Source: Pseudomonas sp. ACN8 | Lineage (GTDB): Bacteria > Pseudomonadota > Gammaproteobacteria > Pseudomonadales > Pseudomonadaceae | Reading direction: 5' to 3' | NCBI RefSeq assembly: GCF_002303925.1 | Contig: NZ_MRCS01000047.1 | Location: forward strand, 1 to 50,175 | DNA length: 50,175 nucleotides | Part shown: one piece after another, positions 48,193 to 50,175 of the stretch | How the letters are laid out: every line of letters starts with the position of its first letter | Position numbering within the stretch: the stretch's first letter is position 1 | Position numbers and translations under genes: made by a program | The notes under the pieces: model-generated | What the model saw: the letters and a program-made list of their open reading frames with translations, nothing else | What the model was told of the DNA's origin: nothing | Databases searched by the model: none

Positions 48193-50175
48193 ATGGCCTC
48201 GTCCCGTTCCCCCGACAACCACATCAACCTCCTGCGCGAGCTGGACATTCCCGGACGCACCAGGGAGCCGATCTCCAGCAACCCCGATGTCTGGGGCCTG
48301 AACATCGCGGCGGTGCTGGACAACTTCCCGCGCCATGGCCTGCAATGTCTGGCCGGCCCGTGGGGGGTCATGGGCCAAGGCGACCGCCTGGCAATTTTCT
48401 GGGGCCTGGGCAATCAGGTGCTGCAAAAGACCGTGGACGTTTCAGAGGTCAACACGGAACTGCGGATGTTCGTGGAGGCACGGCACATCCTTGCCGGCAA
48501 CGTCGATGTCTCCTACGCCGTGACCCGTCTGGGCCAGACGGCCGAGCCCTCCGAAGTGATGAAGGTGTTGGTCAAACTCACCCGCCCCGGCGGCAAGGAT
48601 GACAACGACACGCCGGGCCACTCCAAGCTGATCATGCACATTCCCCGCGAGATTCTCGAGGGTGGCATCGATCAGGACAACGTGGCCGATGGCGTCGACA
48701 TCGGGATTGACCTCTACCCGGACATTAGCCCCGGCGATGTGATCCGCCTGAGCTGGGGCGGCGTTTTCGTGCTCAACCCGCCCCTGACCCAGGATCAGGC
48801 CGACGGCAAAACGCCTATCGTCATTCATGTCGACGAGGCCACGATCCGTGACGCGGGGGACTCTGACAGCACCGGGCTGGCGGTGGTGTTCGAACTCTAC
48901 GACAAGGTCGACAACCGCTCCGAAGACTGGAGTGCCGCCCAACGGGTGGTGGTCAGCATCGACGCGGCGCGCCCGGAGGCGCCACTGCTCGAGGAAACGC
49001 TGAACAATGTGCTGGATCTCGACAAGCTGGGCGATGCCGAGGGCACGGGGCAAGTCATTGCCATGGACAAAAAGTTTTTCGCGGTGGGCGACACCATCTT
49101 CCTCAAGCTCAAAGGCACGCCGGTGGAAGGGACACCGATCGACCAGGAACTGCCGGGCAAGGTCCTGGAGAGCGTTCCTACCATCCTTGAAATATCGATC
49201 GACAATGCGCTGCTGCGACGCCTGGCCAAGACCCAGATGGTGCTGTCGTACCGCCTCCAGAAAGCCGATGGCTCGGCCGAATTTCATTCCAAAGGGCAGT
49301 TCATCAGCGTCATCGGCGAACTCCAGCGCCTCAAGGCGCCAATCGCCAAAGACGCCTCGCAAGGGGCACTCGATCCGGACCTGCCACACACGCGCATCGA
49401 AATCCCGTTCGATGCCTCGTTCGAGGCCGGTCAGGCGATCAAACTGTTCTGGCTCGGCACCCTGCCGGATCTCACCCCGTACCTGCCCGACCTGCCATTG
49501 CGCCCCATCACCCATGGCGATATCAGCGCCGGAGAGTCGCTGTACATCACCGTTGACGGCGTCCACATCAAGCCCCTGGAAGGCGGGACGCTGGAGCTCT
49601 ATTACCAATTGCTGAGCGACGACAGTGTGCTGGCCAAGCTGGATCACTACAGTGCGCTCAATGCGGTCCGCGAGTCCGAACATGCCGCACTGCTCAATGT
49701 TGGCGAGCCGCGCCTGGAACTGCCGCCGCCGACGGTAGCCGGTGTGGTCGACAACGTTCTCGACCCGGACCGCAACGGCACCACGCTGACCGCCACCTGG
49801 CTCAATACCCTGGCCAACGACACGGTGACACGCGAGTGGGTGGGGTCGAAAACCGGCCTGTCCAGCGACTTCGTCACCCTGAGCTCGATCACCGCCGGTA
49901 AACCGGTGCCGTTCACCATCAACGCCGATTTGATCAAGGGCAACGAGGGCGGCACCGTACGGGCGAGGTACTTCGTCGAGCGGGCGGGGGAACGCACCCG
50001 GCATTCACAGCCACTGGACTTCAGTGTGGGCGCGGCACTGGCGCTCGACCCGCCGAAAATCCGCCAGGCCGAACCGGACGGCAAAACCTTGCTCCCGATG
50101 AACGCCGTGGAAGCGCTGACGGCCGAGGTGCCGCCGGAAGGGTTGCTGCTGACCGACCTGCTGAGCGTGACCTGG
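48193..50175 (+). CDS. Large repetitive protein of unknown function, 5' part (runs off the edge)
   Basis: The ATG at 48193 has GGAG 8 nt upstream. The frame is open for 661 codons to the right edge without a stop. No signal peptide or membrane helix is present at the start (MASSRSPDNHINLLRELDIPG). The sequence is built from beta-rich units of about 200 residues, each with a variant of I-P-x-G-x-x-I-x-L-x-W-x-G (DISPGDVIRLSWGG near residue 180, ASFEAGQAIKLFWLG near 412). This suggests Ig-like or invasin-like domains. The long antisense frame at 48442-50004 is a shadow. The biological role is unknown. Confidence 0.85.
   Translation, partial: MASSRSPDNHINLLRELDIPGRTREPISSNPDVWGLNIAAVLDNFPRHGLQCLAGPWGVMGQGDRLAIFWGLGNQVLQKTVDVSEVNTELRMFVEARHILAGNVDVSYAVTRLGQTAEPSEVMKVLVKLTRPGGKDDNDTPGHSKLIMHIPREILEGGIDQDNVADGVDIGIDLYPDISPGDVIRLSWGGVFVLNPPLTQDQADGKTPIVIHVDEATIRDAGDSDSTGLAVVFELYDKVDNRSEDWSAAQRVVVSIDAARPEAPLLEETLNNVLDLDKLGDAEGTGQVIAMDKKFFAVGDTIFLKLKGTPVEGTPIDQELPGKVLESVPTILEISIDNALLRRLAKTQMVLSYRLQKADGSAEFHSKGQFISVIGELQRLKAPIAKDASQGALDPDLPHTRIEIPFDASFEAGQAIKLFWLGTLPDLTPYLPDLPLRPITHGDISAGESLYITVDGVHIKPLEGGTLELYYQLLSDDSVLAKLDHYSALNAVRESEHAALLNVGEPRLELPPPTVAGVVDNVLDPDRNGTTLTATWLNTLANDTVTREWVGSKTGLSSDFVTLSSITAGKPVPFTINADLIKGNEGGTVRARYFVERAGERTRHSQPLDFSVGAALALDPPKIRQAEPDGKTLLPMNAVEALTAEVPPEGLLLTDLLSVTW

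Noticed and set aside
48442..50004. 520-residue minus-strand frame
   Set aside because: It lies opposite the terminal repeat-protein gene, which has a ribosome site, a continuous frame and regular repeat motifs.

Overview
The window looks like chromosomal DNA of a Pseudomonas from the P. fluorescens group. The evidence is high GC, gene contents and order typical of that group (flgFGHIJKL, phhRABC, trkH, an scpAB cluster), and many copies of the short GGAGCGAGCCTGCTCGCGA palindrome that pseudomonads carry as REP/REPIN elements. Gene density is high and most products are housekeeping or accessory-metabolic. No tRNA, rRNA, CRISPR array, prophage or complete insertion sequence was seen.

Layout. 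(1) 1-121: the 5' end of a group II intron, bacterial class C by its look, running off the left edge and sitting directly behind a Rho-independent terminator. (2) 174-12273, minus strand: a very large flagellar-type glycosyltransferase and flgF-G-H-I-J-K-L, with a sigma54-type promoter in front of flgF. (3) 12477-16552, minus: periplasmic nitrate reductase napEDABC with a candidate ANR box; napF, napG and napH are absent. (4) 16710-21086: phhR, divergent from phhA-phhB-phhC, for aromatic amino acid catabolism. (5) 21363-23460: two small unknown genes, an MFS transporter and arfB. (6) 23683-25948: the aromatic amino acid permease gene aroP with a long, structured upstream region. (7) 25949-30788, minus: rluB, scpB, scpA, a YciO-type protein and a TrpH/Rnm-type PHP phosphoesterase. 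(8) 30876-35089, plus: yciB, yciI, a small membrane coiled-coil protein, then a CpxR-like regulator, a Spy/CpxP-like protein and a CpxA-like kinase. (9) 35209-44389: nitroreductase, trkH, two AraC regulators, an Mpo1-like/HD-domain pair, an LpxH-like phosphatase, an EamA transporter, a SelW-like protein, a shortened FimV-like protein and a MarR regulator. (10) 44509-48029: recQ, a YecA/UPF0149 gene and ybaN. (11) 48193 to the right edge: the first 661 codons of a large repetitive protein of unknown function.

How genes work together. The flg genes make the distal rod, L and P rings, the rod muramidase and the hook-filament junction; the adjoining glycosyltransferase probably decorates flagellin. 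NapEDABC passes quinol electrons to nitrate in the periplasm. PhhABC turns phenylalanine into tyrosine and then hydroxyphenylpyruvate under PhhR, and AroP supplies the substrate. ScpA and ScpB are the kleisin partners of SMC. The regulator, Spy-like protein and kinase form an envelope-stress module.

Most interesting unexplained signals: the leader region upstream of aroP, with a 20-codon reading frame holding two Trp codons, alternative RNA pairings and a second small frame with a perfect Shine-Dalgarno; the intron behind the flagellar terminator; the Mpo1-like plus diiron-type HD pair; the two GT modules without acidic motifs; and a 16-bp perfect palindrome in front of the terminal repeat protein.
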